From the NCBI RefSeq assembly GCF_000238055.2, contig NZ_KE148312.1, positions 813,201 to 877,200 on the forward strand: a stretch of 64,000 bases of DNA, read 5' to 3'. Source of the DNA: Oribacterium parvum ACB1. GTDB lineage: Bacteria; Bacillota; Clostridia; Lachnospirales; Lachnospiraceae. Made by a program: the position numbers and the translations under genes. The notes under the pieces were generated by a model. It made no database searches. It saw nothing but the letters and a program-made list of their open reading frames with translations, and was not told where the DNA came from. This document shows positions 37,708 to 46,782 of the stretch, in pieces (position 1 is the first letter of the stretch; each line of letters starts with the position of its first letter).

Positions 37708-39117
37708 TTACCGAGACTTTTTATTGCTAATCTCTTCCACCCTGGCTTTCGCGGAGCCGTCCGAGAAATGCAGTTCCAAAAGCTCTCCCTTTGTCAGCTT
37801 CCCTGCGCTGCTTATCCTGTGTCCTTCTTCATCTCGAACATAGGAGTAGCCGTTTGAAAGTAGGCGAAGGGGAGAAAGTGCATCAAACTGCTCCGAAAGA
37901 AGCTGCATTCTATGTCTATTTTCCTGCAGCTTCTCCTCCATAAAGCGAGGAAAATCCTGATAAACAGTAAGACTGTGCCTTGCCTTTAAGAGTTTTTCCT
38001 CCATAAGGTGCGGAAAGCTCTGATAACGACTGAGGCGCGCCTTATCTTCACTGAGTCTCCGCTCCATAAGCTTTGCAAAATTGCCGTAATCTTGCAAATT
38101 CTCCTTGGCGCTTTGCAGGGCCTTCATCATCTGATTTTGCAAGCGATTCTGTAAATCCAAGAGCCGATGCTGTTTTCCCTGTAAAATGGCTTTGGGATGC
38201 AGAACAGAGAATTTCAGTTCCTTCTCCTTCAGCCTTTGCCTAAGGAAAAGGATTTTCTTCTCGATTCGCTCGTGAAAACTATAGGTATAGGAACTTAAAT
38301 CATCCACAAACTGCATATAGTCAAAGACCGCAAGCTCCGCCGCGGCAGAGGGAGTCGGTGCGCGTAAATCCGCGACAAAATCCGAAATGGTTGTGTCGGT
38401 CTCATGCCCGACAGCAGAGATAATGGGGGTCTCAGCATTAAATATTGCCTTTGCTACCGCTTCTTCATTGAAGGCCCAGAGATCTTCAATGGAGCCGCCT
38501 CCTCGCCCTACAATGAGAGCGTCCAGACCAAGCTTGTCCAGCCTCTCTATTCCCCTAACAATGGACGCCACAGCGCCTTCTCCTTGCACAAGAGCCGGGA
38601 ACAGCGTAATTTCCACAAAGGGATTTCTCCGTCTTGCAATCTGCACAATGTCTCTTACCGCCGCACCGGAGCTTGCCGTAACCACACCGATACGCCGGGC
38701 ATACTTTGGAATCGGCTTCTTATACATGGGATCAAAGAGTCCCATTTCCATAAGCTCTTTCTTCAGTGCCTCAAATCGAAGGTAAAGGTCCCCCTGCCCT
38801 GCAAGCTGGAAGGAATCCGCATAAATCTGATAGCTTCCCCCCTGCTCATAGAGACCGATTCTTCCCGTGCAGAGCACTTTCATACCATTTTCCAAACGAA
38901 AACCAAGCCCCGCCCTCTTTCCGGCAAACATGATGCCCGAAAGCTGCGAAGCTTGATCCTTAAGCGTAAAATAAATATGTCCCGACGGGTGCATTTTCAG
39001 GTTGGAAATCTCTCCGGATACCGTTAGGTGAGAAAGAAAGAAATCCTCCTGCATCATTCGTGCAAGATAACGATTGACCTGTGAGACCGTATATTCTTTC
39101 TTGGAAGCTCTTTCCAT
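37708..39117 (-). CDS. xseA: Exodeoxyribonuclease VII large subunit
   Basis: Degrades single-stranded DNA from both ends with XseB. The 469-residue protein has an N-terminal OB fold (YTVSQVNRYLARMMQED, SGEISNLKMHPSGHIYFTLKD), the catalytic core with VVTASSGAAVRDIVQIARRRNP and GRGGGSIEDLWAFNEE near residue 205 and GHETDTTISDFVADLRAPTPSAAAE near 235, then a long helical region and the short C-terminal beta domain. Normal length. It overlaps nothing but lies 3 bp from nusB. Confidence 0.97.
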   Translation of the reverse strand: MERASKKEYTVSQVNRYLARMMQEDFFLSHLTVSGEISNLKMHPSGHIYFTLKDQASQLSGIMFAGKRAGLGFRLENGMKVLCTGRIGLYEQGGSYQIYADSFQLAGQGDLYLRFEALKKELMEMGLFDPMYKKPIPKYARRIGVVTASSGAAVRDIVQIARRRNPFVEITLFPALVQGEGAVASIVRGIERLDKLGLDALIVGRGGGSIEDLWAFNEEAVAKAIFNAETPIISAVGHETDTTISDFVADLRAPTPSAAAELAVFDYMQFVDDLSSYTYSFHERIEKKILFLRQRLKEKELKFSVLHPKAILQGKQHRLLDLQNRLQNQMMKALQSAKENLQDYGNFAKLMERRLSEDKARLSRYQSFPHLMEEKLLKARHSLTVYQDFPRFMEEKLQENRHRMQLLSEQFDALSPLRLLSNGYSYVRDEEGHRISSAGKLTKGELLELHFSDGSAKARVEEISNKKSR

Positions 39118-39120
39118 AAA

Positions 39121-39663
39121 CTAATCTTTCTTGTTCAGAACGATGTGGAAAGAAGAATTTCTCTGCTCTTTCTTTCCCTTCTTTTCGCTCTTCTTTTCTT
39201 TCTTTTCAGTAGAGTCGGAAAGTTCCGGAGAAAGCTTTGGAAGAATCCGCGCAAGCACGCCGTTCACAAAAGAGCCGGAATCCGCGCCTCCGTACTTCTT
39301 CGCAATCTCCACCGCCTCATTCAGGACTACCTTCTTCGGAATGTCCTCTTGGAACTTCAGCTCATAAAGAGAAAGGCGAAGCACCGTAAGGTCTGTCTTA
39401 CTCATTCTCTTTGTGGTCCAGCCTTCCGTATCCGCATTAATCATGCTGTCCAGCTCGGGAAGCTGCTCTAAAATCTTCAGCACCTCTGCCTCTAAATATG
39501 CCTTTTCCTCATCGGGAAGACAGTCAAAGGCGATGATACTCTCATCGTCCTCCTCTTTTTCAAAGGAATAGTGGCTGATTCTCTCTGTCTTCTCCTCTCC
39601 CTCATAAAAGAGGGTGGAAAATAAAAGCTTAAACTTATGGCTTCTTTCTTCTCTCTTATTCAT
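39121..39663 (-). CDS. nusB: Transcription antitermination factor NusB
   Basis: The 180-residue protein has the helical NusB fold: KREERSHKFKLLFSTLFYEG at the start, TDLTVLRLSLYEL near residue 96, KVVLNEAVEIAKKYGGADSGSFVNGVLARI near 115. The last 30 residues are a Lys/Glu/Ser-rich tail beyond the normal end. It binds boxA RNA with S10 for rRNA antitermination. Its start overlaps the asp23-like gene by eight bases. Confidence 0.94.
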   Translation of the reverse strand: MNKREERSHKFKLLFSTLFYEGEEKTERISHYSFEKEEDDESIIAFDCLPDEEKAYLEAEVLKILEQLPELDSMINADTEGWTTKRMSKTDLTVLRLSLYELKFQEDIPKKVVLNEAVEIAKKYGGADSGSFVNGVLARILPKLSPELSDSTEKKEKKSEKKGKKEQRNSSFHIVLNKKD

Positions 39664-40033
39664 TCTCTTTATTTACCACTCCGGAAATCCTGATATTTAC
39701 TTCAGAAACATTGAGTCCCGTCATATTGTTGATGCTTGCGGAAACCTTATCCTGCACAAGGTCGGAAACCTTCGGGATAGCATAGCCGTATTCCATATTG
39801 AGGCTTAAGTCCACCTTGACCTCTCCCTCTCTTACCTGTACCTTCACACCTCTTGCAAGATCCTTAATCCCGAGCTTGGAAATGAACTGTCCGGACCAGC
39901 CTCCGTCCATGGAATGCACACCTTCTACCTCGGTTGCCGCAATACCGGCAATAATGGCAAGCACCTCATCGGCAATCACCACATCTCCAAAACTGTTATT
40001 TCTCTCTATCTGAATGTTCTTCTCGTCTTCCAT
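39656..40033 (-). CDS. Asp23/Gls24 family envelope stress protein
   Basis: The 125-residue protein has the Asp23 core: VVIADEVLAIIAGIAATEVEGVHSM, then a KLG...GVKVQVREGEVKVDLSLNMEYG strand-rich block and VNIRISGVV at the end. Members are cytoplasmic proteins often tethered at the membrane and linked to cell-envelope homeostasis. It heads the nusB-xseA-xseB-ispA-dxs operon, a typical Clostridial order. Confidence 0.93.
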   Translation of the reverse strand: MEDEKNIQIERNNSFGDVVIADEVLAIIAGIAATEVEGVHSMDGGWSGQFISKLGIKDLARGVKVQVREGEVKVDLSLNMEYGYAIPKVSDLVQDKVSASINNMTGLNVSEVNIRISGVVNKENE

Positions 40034-40134
40034 ATAGCCCTCCTATCGTCTTTTACAATACTAAGCCTTGGAAAATTCTACCATAAAAAGAGAAAAGGGG
40101 AAAGATGTTTAGACGGAGCAGAGCTCCTTATCTT

Positions 40135-41008
40135 TTATTGATAACAAACATCGAAAGCCGGTCTCATGTCTTCTATTTGTCCATGGGATATTCCATAAGA
40201 TTTTGCTATCTTTTCCCAATTTTCTCTTACAGTCTCCAGGATATTATGGGCCAAATCTACCGCTTCCGACTCCGCTATTCCGAATCGGTAAGCTGTCTGA
40301 ATCGCAAGTTCAATACAAATCCTGTTATCTTGTTCATCTACATTGAGTGAAAGCTCATCTCCGTAGGGAACCGGTATTATTTTCATCATTTTTAGAGGGA
40401 AACTTCGCAATCCAAAGCTGATTCTTGGTATCTTTTACTGTTGCCTTAGGTCTTGCTCCCCCTAGTGAAGAACCGGGCTTGATTAACTGTCTAAGCCACT
40501 TTTCAATCGCCCCTCCATCATCACTTTCAAGCTTTCTTGAAGCTTCCTCCAAAGTTCTTAGAGTAGCCCAAGGAGGAACAACAGCTCCTCGATCAGCAGA
40601 AAGAAAGGGCCCATCCGGGTCTGTTTTTAATCGAATCCCTCCCATTCTGGTTTCATCATATACTCCCAAAAGATAATCACTGTCATATAGCTTCGAAGGC
40701 TTACACCCCTCTTTCTCCGCCAACATTCTTTCACGCTTATTCATCAAAACTCGGCCCCAACGGTCAGGGGAGGAATCTGAAAATAAACCAAAAATAGCCT
40801 TTCCGGAAGGATATTGTCTACCGGAATATGGCATAAGTTCCGGGTCCGGTGTAAATTTTAGGCCGGTTCTTTCCAACCAGATTTTATCAAACTCAAAAGA
40901 GTAGGACTCTTCTCCTTTGAGCACATCTATCCAAAGACATCCCATCAGACTCGTCTTGTCAAAGCTGAAATCATCGTAGACATAAATGGTCTTTTGTTTG
41001 GATGCCAT
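40135..41008 (-). pseudogene. HipA-like kinase toxin with internal deletion
   Basis: The N-terminal part (to 40355) is HipA-like: an N-terminal beta domain, FGLFSDSSPDRWGRVLM, GGARPKATV and LWIAKFPSKNDENNTG. It then jumps, with frame change, to the HipA C terminus found in another frame (LSLNVDEQDNRICIELAI... KIAKSYGISHGQIEDMRPAF, 40135-about 40375). Roughly 120-140 residues, including the catalytic Asp and metal-binding motifs of the kinase, are missing. HipA normally phosphorylates tRNA synthetases and causes dormancy; this copy should be inactive. It directly follows the antitoxin gene. Confidence 0.82.
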
Positions 41009-41328
41009 TAGCCTTTCCTCCTCGGTGCACGCTTTCTTGTAAGTAGATTTAAGTCCTGCAACCGTCTTCCCATTTCATCATCTTTAGCAAGGAAAAGCAG
41101 GTCCTTATCCAGATTGTTTAAGGCATGTAAAACTGCTGCATAAATTCCCATAGCCACAGCCGGTTCCCCTCTTTCCACTTTCCATAAAGACGCTCTGCTG
41201 ATTCCCGCACGTTCTGCCACAAGTTCAGCAGACAGACTTCGTCTGAGTCTGGCAAGCTTTATTTGTTCTCCCATACTTTTTAATATTTCTTCCGTTCCCG
41301 GAAGTATGTTATATGCAGCTTTTTTCAT
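41008..41328 (-). CDS. HipB-like XRE-family antitoxin
   Basis: The 106-residue protein has a helix-turn-helix of the XRE type (IKLARLRRSLSAELVAERAGISRASLWKVERG). It overlaps the hipA remnant by one base and would have neutralised it and repressed the operon. A perfect 7-6-7 dyad lies just upstream of the start codon. Since the toxin is damaged, it may now act only as a repressor. Confidence 0.85.
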   Translation of the reverse strand: MKKAAYNILPGTEEILKSMGEQIKLARLRRSLSAELVAERAGISRASLWKVERGEPAVAMGIYAAVLHALNNLDKDLLFLAKDDEMGRRLQDLNLLTRKRAPRRKG

Positions 41329-41347
41329 TTTTCACGCCTCCTATATA

Positions 41348-41367
41348 ATGTTTACTATTATAAACAT
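41348..41367. promoter_or_regulatory. Operator-like dyad upstream of hipB
   Basis: ATGTTTA-CTATTA-TAAACAT is a perfect inverted repeat 20 bases upstream of the hipB start codon, within an AT-rich promoter region. HipB-type proteins autorepress at such dyads. The following 140 bases to 41510 contain no recognised gene. Confidence 0.6.
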
Positions 41368-41509
41368 ATTTTAGGATTTTGTAAATATTAGAAGCGCTTA
41401 TTTGATGTCGCATAGTACAGATGCAGATGTCTTTACAAGTATGATTCCACTATCTGAAGTTGCAACAACTACAGTGGGACCGACTTACACTCATTCCTCA
41501 AAAAATCCC

Positions 41510-42061
41510 CTACAAATTTTCCCTTAAAATCCCTTCCGCACTTTCCTCGATAAAGCCCGGATCCATATGGGTAAGAAAATGCCAGTCTTCCGTCCCTTTT
41601 TTTCTGTAAAGCATGGCTTCTCCGTCTTCCGAACCGAAGTAGGCTCTGTCCGCCTCATAGCCTTTTTCCTCTAAGAGCCCTTTTATCTTTTTGTACTGAA
41701 GTTCCCGCTTTTCGATATAGTCTTTCACTTCTTCATTGGAAATGGCATAAGCATCCACTCGGGTACAGCCCTCCACCATGCCTTTTCCGGGAGAACTCAA
41801 ATCCGGTATTTCTTTCCAGAAAATGTCGATATCGCCTTCTTCGGTAAACATAAACTTACTAAAGGGAACTATATTTCCTTTATAATGTAGCTCCAAATAC
41901 TCCGGAAGCTTCCGAATATCCAGACTTTCATAGACAAATCCCTCTTCTTCCTCGAAGCGGTAGCCGTCCACTCTAGAAATAAAGTCTCTTCCCTCTTCTA
42001 TCGTATGAAACAAGCCGATTTCCGTTCCTATACCCTCTTGGTTTAGTTCTAAGATAAACAT
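41510..42061 (-). CDS. Hypothetical protein downstream of a two-component system
   Basis: Start taken as ATG 42061 (MFILELNQEG), four bases after AAGGAGG; the frame is open further upstream but overlaps the histidine kinase. The 183-residue acidic, soluble protein is not recognised. It shows WKEIPDLSS and TRVDAYAISNEEVKDYIEKRE but no catalytic motif. It may be co-transcribed with the kinase (53-bp gap). Confidence 0.65.
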   Translation of the reverse strand: MFILELNQEGIGTEIGLFHTIEEGRDFISRVDGYRFEEEEGFVYESLDIRKLPEYLELHYKGNIVPFSKFMFTEEGDIDIFWKEIPDLSSPGKGMVEGCTRVDAYAISNEEVKDYIEKRELQYKKIKGLLEEKGYEADRAYFGSEDGEAMLYRKKGTEDWHFLTHMDPGFIEESAEGILRENL

Positions 42062-42113
42062 CTTTCCTCCTTTATCCCTTACCCGCTCTGATGCAACACT
42101 TTTCCTAAACGCA

Positions 42114-43427
42114 TTAGAGTAAACACTGAATCCGAAAGACAAATTTCCTGTCTCGTTCTAAGCTCTCATAGGGAATCTTATAGTTGTTTAATAAGGTGCT
42201 CACAATATATAAACCCAAACCGTTGCTGTTTTCCTTATTTAAATCAAAGTTCATGGCACAGCGTTTTGGAACGCTGTTCTCCACATACAACCAGCCCTCT
42301 TTGGCATAGATGTCAACAGAGCCGCCTTCCTCCGTATATTTTACCGCATTACTCAGCAAGTTGGATAAAATAATCTTTAGAGCCGGCTTTCCGATATAGA
42401 GCTTTTCCTCCGCTAAGCGATTTTGTAAATGCAGTTTTTTCTGCTGCAGTAAAACCTCGTATTTTTCTAAAACGCTAAGCAGTACAGGCTGAATCTCCAG
42501 ACTTTCTTCATCCTCTTTTAAATTTTCCAAAGAAGACACGGAGAGGATCTGGGAAATATTTTGGCTAAGACTGTCTACAGTGGCGATACATTCCCCGATA
42601 TAGAGGTCTCTATCCTTATACTTTCCGATATTGTACTGCATATTTTCCAAAATGATTTTTAGACTTGCAAGCGGTGTTTTCAGCTCATGGGAAGCCCCCT
42701 TTAAAAAATCATATTTCAGTTTTTCGAGCCTTAAAATTTCCTGATTTTTCTTTTCTACATTTTCAATGGATTGTAAGAGGCTTCGATACAGGGTATTGAT
42801 TTGCGCTTTTAACTCACCAACTTCGTCTTTGGTGTCAACCGGCAAACACGCCTCTTTGTTTAACGCAATCATCTTGTCCGTCTCGTTTTTAATTTCCGAA
42901 ATATTATTTTTAATCACTTTCGCATACACTAAGGAAACCACTATGGAAAACAAAAGAGAAATCGTAAGAGAATAGGGCAAGAATTGGAGACTTAGTGCCT
43001 TCGCTTCCTTTTGCATATCCGCAGTGGAAATAAACAGTAAGCTCAGCCTCTCTCCCGTATTCGTTTTAATCTCCCTTTCTTCTATAATCATCGAGTTCGT
43101 CTTACTGTCAAAATCAATGGGAACCGTATCATCTATGGGAATATTCGCGTCAACGGGAACCGATTGTCTCTCCGCACCATTCTTCACGAAAGCCTGAATA
43201 TCGCTGCTTTTAGAGTAAAGAGCCAAAGTCTTCTCTATTTCTATAAGGGACTTTCCCTCCATGCTGGCGGAAACTTCATTTGCCCGATTCGTAATGGCCT
43301 CCTTCCTCTGCTCTAAGTAGCTAATGGGGAAAATGAAAAAGACCAAGAGATGAATCAAGAGGATAATGATTCCGAGAACAGAAAAAAGCTGTATGAACAT
43401 TTTTGGAAATAGCTTTAGATTTTTCAT
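42114..43427 (-). CDS. Sensor histidine kinase
   Basis: The 437-residue membrane kinase has a transmembrane helix at about 12-35, an extracellular sensor region of about 110 residues, a second helix at about 150-172, a HAMP-like segment, the H box GASHELKTPL (His247) and an ATPase domain with ILSNLLSNAVKYTEEGG and a NGLGLYIVSTLL box. ATG overlaps the stop codon of the response regulator (ATGA). The neighbouring TlpA-like and 4Fe-4S genes suggest that it senses redox or antimicrobial stress at the envelope. This is inferred. Confidence 0.9.
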   Translation of the reverse strand: MKNLKLFPKMFIQLFSVLGIIILLIHLLVFFIFPISYLEQRKEAITNRANEVSASMEGKSLIEIEKTLALYSKSSDIQAFVKNGAERQSVPVDANIPIDDTVPIDFDSKTNSMIIEEREIKTNTGERLSLLFISTADMQKEAKALSLQFLPYSLTISLLFSIVVSLVYAKVIKNNISEIKNETDKMIALNKEACLPVDTKDEVGELKAQINTLYRSLLQSIENVEKKNQEILRLEKLKYDFLKGASHELKTPLASLKIILENMQYNIGKYKDRDLYIGECIATVDSLSQNISQILSVSSLENLKEDEESLEIQPVLLSVLEKYEVLLQQKKLHLQNRLAEEKLYIGKPALKIILSNLLSNAVKYTEEGGSVDIYAKEGWLYVENSVPKRCAMNFDLNKENSNGLGLYIVSTLLNNYKIPYESLERDRKFVFRIQCLL

Positions 43428-44077
43428 TCTCTCTCCAACTTATAGCCCACATTTCTTATGGTGAAAATGCAGTCCAGCTTGAGTTTTTTTCGTAACTCTT
43501 TGATATACACATCAATCACTCTGTCAAAGGGAATTTCTTCCGTTTCTTTCCACACATGGTCCAGTATTTGCGTCCTGCTGAGTGCCCGACCTTCATTTTC
43601 GGAAAGATACTTTAAAATCTCCACTTCCTTGGCATTCATGTCCACAGGCTTTCCATCCAATTTAGCAGTGTAGCCGGAAAAGTCCATCTCTACATTTTTA
43701 TAAAGAAACTTATCCGCCTGCCCGTAACTCTTTTTGATTATAGAATCGATTCTCGCCTTTAAAAGCGGCAGGGAAAAGGGCTTTTCCATATAGCCGTCCG
43801 CAAGGCTTGTAAAGGCATCAATCTTATACTCCTCATCGCTAAAGGCGGTCAGAATGAGGACAGGGAGCTTACTCTGCTTTCGAATCTCCTTTAAGACCTC
43901 GAGACCGTTAACAAAGGGAATCTGAATATCCAAAATAACAAGATGAAGCTCTTTGTTGAATTTCAAGAGAGCTTCCCGGCCGTCTTTCGCTTCCACCATA
44001 GTGTAGCCAAATTCCGAGAGGAAGGCTGCGATGCCCTCTCGGATACTTTGATCATCTTCCACGACAAGGATGTTCAT
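43424..44077 (-). CDS. OmpR-family response regulator
   Basis: Start chosen at ATG 44077 (MNILVVEDD) after GGGAGGG. The 217-residue protein has a receiver domain (acidic pair E7-D8-D9, phospho-acceptor Asp50 in LVILDIQIPF, switch Thr in LILTAFSD, Lys in MEKPFSLP) and a winged-helix DNA-binding domain ending DVYIKELRKKLKLDCIFTIRNVGYKLERE. Partner of the overlapping kinase. Confidence 0.94.
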   Translation of the reverse strand: MNILVVEDDQSIREGIAAFLSEFGYTMVEAKDGREALLKFNKELHLVILDIQIPFVNGLEVLKEIRKQSKLPVLILTAFSDEEYKIDAFTSLADGYMEKPFSLPLLKARIDSIIKKSYGQADKFLYKNVEMDFSGYTAKLDGKPVDMNAKEVEILKYLSENEGRALSRTQILDHVWKETEEIPFDRVIDVYIKELRKKLKLDCIFTIRNVGYKLERE

Positions 44078-44154
44078 AGTCCCTCCCACCTCGTTCATCT
44101 TCTTTCGTGCCATACTCTTAGAGCTTGGGGCAAGACTTTACCCTACTGCCCTCT

Positions 44155-45087
44155 CTAGACCTTTGCTTTTGCCGTTTCTTTCGACACATCCAGCTTCGTT
44201 ACCCCGCAGGCAATGGCATCCACCGGGCAGGCATTCTTACATTTTCCGCAACGGATACACTCCAAATCATTGCAGTTTTGTACCGGATCACATTGCATCT
44301 CGCAAACTGCCTTACATCTTCCGCAATGAATACACTTCTGATGATTCAAAGTATAACGGAAAAAGGACACGGAATTAAAGAGAGAATAAATCGCACCCAA
44401 GGGACAGATGTACTTACAGAAGGGTCTGTAAATGATTATGGAAAGGAGGATAGTAAGAAGCAAAATCAAGCCCTTCCATGCATAGAGAAAGCCTACGGCT
44501 CCCCGCATACTAGTGTTCATCCAAACCAGAGGAATCCCTCCCTCCAGCATTCCCACGGGACAAATCAGTTTACAAAAATAAGGCGCTCCCTGTCCTATAA
44601 TATCCACCAAAAACAGAGGGAGGAGTATTACAAAAACAAGCAAAATAAGATATTTTGCCTTTCGTAAAGCCTTATCCCCCTTAAAGGTTTCTATCTTTTT
44701 CACAAAAGGAATCTTATGCAGTAAATCCTGCACCAAGCCGAACGGACAGAGATAACCACAGACCCCTCTTCCGATAAGTGCTCCCACAAAAAAGAGGAAG
44801 CCTACCACATAGTAGCTAAACTTAAATTTCGGGCTTCCAATGACCGCCTGTAAAGCCCCAATAGGGCAGGAGCCCTTTGCTCCGGGACAGGAATAGCAAT
44901 TCATGCCGGGCACACAAAGTTGTTTCCATTTTCCTCCGTAGATTTTTCCGGTCTTAAATCCCTCAAAGAAGGAATTCGTAAGCAGAAACCAAAAGGATTG
45001 GAAAACATGCCTTACATTGTTTCTTGCTTTATATTTATCTTTTTTTGACTTTCCGTTTATGAGTTCTTTTAACTTATCCAATGCCAA
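44155..45087 (-). CDS. 4Fe-4S membrane protein of the NapH/NosR/YccM type
   Basis: The 310-residue protein has four to six membrane segments and many Cys motifs: CYSCPGAKGSCPIGAL, CGYLCPFG, CKLICPVG, CKYICPLG, then two ferredoxin-type clusters CIHCGRCKAVC and CIRCGKCKNACPVDA. Such proteins pass electrons between the cytoplasm or membrane and extracellular acceptors. The start is TTG at 45087, overlapping the end of the 50-residue CD1871A gene; a TTG at 45081 is an alternative. Gene order (TlpA lipoprotein, CD1871A, this gene) suggests supply of electrons to an extracytoplasmic thiol-disulfide system. Confidence 0.9.
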   Translation of the reverse strand: MALDKLKELINGKSKKDKYKARNNVRHVFQSFWFLLTNSFFEGFKTGKIYGGKWKQLCVPGMNCYSCPGAKGSCPIGALQAVIGSPKFKFSYYVVGFLFFVGALIGRGVCGYLCPFGLVQDLLHKIPFVKKIETFKGDKALRKAKYLILLVFVILLPLFLVDIIGQGAPYFCKLICPVGMLEGGIPLVWMNTSMRGAVGFLYAWKGLILLLTILLSIIIYRPFCKYICPLGAIYSLFNSVSFFRYTLNHQKCIHCGRCKAVCEMQCDPVQNCNDLECIRCGKCKNACPVDAIACGVTKLDVSKETAKAKV

Positions 45088-45226
45088 TACACTCCATGCA
45101 AACTTTGATTGCCTTATTTAAAACTATTAGTACCTCTCCCCGCTGAGCCCCTATGTACATCATAGCGACGCCGAGTGCTACGAGAGCCACGGAAAGGACA
45201 CGAGATTTAAAAATATTTCTGTACAT
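45074..45226 (-). CDS. CD1871A-family small CXXC membrane protein
   Basis: A 50-codon frame starts at ATG 45226 after GAGG. It has one membrane helix (about residues 10-26), then GAQRGEVLIVLNKAIKVCMECIGIG, the conserved tail with the CxxC pair (C43, C46) of CD1871A proteins. It sits between the TlpA-like lipoprotein gene and the 4Fe-4S membrane protein gene, whose start it overlaps. A link in a thiol/electron relay is plausible. Too short for usual ORF calling. Confidence 0.85.
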   Translation of the reverse strand: MYRNIFKSRVLSVALVALGVAMMYIGAQRGEVLIVLNKAIKVCMECIGIG

Positions 45227-45272
45227 TTTTCCTCATTTCAGACTAATGATTTATACTTTTTCCAGTTTAATG

Positions 45273-45412
45273 TTTCATTCATTTCTTTTCTTCCGCTTAT
45301 ACGTTTCTTTAATATTTTTCTTCCGCTTTTACCTTTCGTTCATTTCTTTTCTTCCTACAACGATATACCTTTTAAAATAGTATCTAACTTTCTAAAATAG
45401 TATCTAATGTAA
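45273..45412. repeat. Two tandem arrays downstream of the tlpA-like gene
   Basis: Three units of 29-31 bases sharing TTTCTTTTCTTCCGCTT lie at 45273-45303, 45304-45333 and 45334-45362. Then a 20-base unit starting TAAAATAGTATCTAA occurs at 45373 and 45393. They fill the gap between tlpA and CD1871A. Confidence 0.7.
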
Positions 45413-45425
45413 GCGATAAAGGACT

Positions 45426-46628
45426 TTAGTTCTTCAAAGCGGAAAGTTCCTTCTCGATAATTTCTGTCCAGTCCTTCTTATTGTGAGAACCGGAATAGGT
45501 CTCTCCAACAATCTGTCCGTTCTTATCCACAAAAAAGGTCTCCGGAAGAGCCTGAATCCCGTTTAATCTGCCGTTGAAATTTGTCTTATCTGGCATCAGG
45601 AAGGAGTAATTCGCCTTGGTTTTCTCCTGAATGAGCTTCGCCTTTTCCAGTGCTTCCCGATTCTCTCCTGTATCATCCACGGTATCGGTCACAATTCCGA
45701 TGATATTAACTCCCTTTGCCTGCATTTCCTTTTGCACCTCGACAAGGTCCGGGATTTCCTGAATACAAGCAGTGCACCAAGTTGCGAAAACATTGACCAT
45801 GGTAAGGTCGTAATTTGCAAAGTCTTTACTGCTAAACTCTTTTCCATGAATGTCCTTTGTCTGAAGATGACTTAGGTCGGTCACCGCATTTCCGGAATCC
45901 TCGGAAAAAACCATATCCCCTGCCAAATCGGACTTTTCCGCTAAGACAAAACCATTTTCCGGACGATCTTTTTTTTCCGTAATTTCTACCGACGTCTTTT
46001 TCAATTCCTCAATAGTCTCTGCATCAGCTCCGCTGTTTACACTAAGGTAATAGCTGTATTTTCCGTCTTTGGAATCTCCGAGCTTCGTATGACTGTCGCA
46101 CTTTGTAATCTTCCCGATTTCTTCTTCAGAAAGACTCTTTTCGAACATCCCGATGGTACCGATTCGTTCAAGGCTCTCCTGCCACTTTTCGTAGCCGTCT
46201 CCCATCTTCCCGATTTCCGCATTTTTCTGCTCATCCGTAAGCTTACTGAAGTATAAAAGCGCATACTTTAGGTCCTGATCCAGAGGGCTTTGGTCATCGA
46301 GCATCACGATGTCTTTTGTCTTCATCGCTTCTTTTATTTTTTCGGAAAGACTGAATTGCAGTCCCAAATACTCATAAACATACTCGTCTTTTACAGGAAG
46401 AGTATAGTCTGCAGGCTTAAAACTGTCGCCGTTACTGTCCATATTTACGGAAACACCCGCTTCTTCCGGACTAACTACAAGTCCTTGTTCTCCTGTAGCT
46501 TTTTCCTCTGCCGACTTCGTTTCCGTCGAAGTCGACTCTGCAGCTCCCTTATTTTGACATGCAGTAAAGCTCAAGCTTACACATAAGCCAAGTAAAAGAA
46601 ATGCTCCCTTAAATTGATTCTTAACCAT
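45426..46628 (-). CDS. TlpA-like thioredoxin-fold lipoprotein
   Basis: The 400-residue protein has a lipoprotein signal (LSFTAC, lipidated Cys24), a Ser/Thr/Glu-rich spacer, a helical domain of about 200 residues without known function, and a C-terminal thioredoxin fold (from about residue 250) with the active site WCTAC (C285, C288) and cis-Pro in ALPETFFVD. It works outside the membrane as a thiol-disulfide reductase. Its electrons may come through the CD1871A protein and the 4Fe-4S protein encoded just downstream. Confidence 0.92.
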   Translation of the reverse strand: MVKNQFKGAFLLLGLCVSLSFTACQNKGAAESTSTETKSAEEKATGEQGLVVSPEEAGVSVNMDSNGDSFKPADYTLPVKDEYVYEYLGLQFSLSEKIKEAMKTKDIVMLDDQSPLDQDLKYALLYFSKLTDEQKNAEIGKMGDGYEKWQESLERIGTIGMFEKSLSEEEIGKITKCDSHTKLGDSKDGKYSYYLSVNSGADAETIEELKKTSVEITEKKDRPENGFVLAEKSDLAGDMVFSEDSGNAVTDLSHLQTKDIHGKEFSSKDFANYDLTMVNVFATWCTACIQEIPDLVEVQKEMQAKGVNIIGIVTDTVDDTGENREALEKAKLIQEKTKANYSFLMPDKTNFNGRLNGIQALPETFFVDKNGQIVGETYSGSHNKKDWTEIIEKELSALKN

Positions 46629-46782
46629 AAATCTTCCTCCTTAAATCACTTTATCATTATACGCCCTAATTCTTAAACTATCTCTCTCGAAAAAAGAAAG
46701 AATTCCTTTTCCGGCATAATGTTTCTCTAAACAGAATACAGGGCATTTATAAAATGAATATGAAATGGAAGGAGGGGATTCT

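Noticed and set aside
41400-41510. Protein-like plus-strand stretch (SEVATTTVGPTYTH) upstream of hipB
   Set aside because: Too short, no start or family match that I can name; could be a gene scrap but not supportable.
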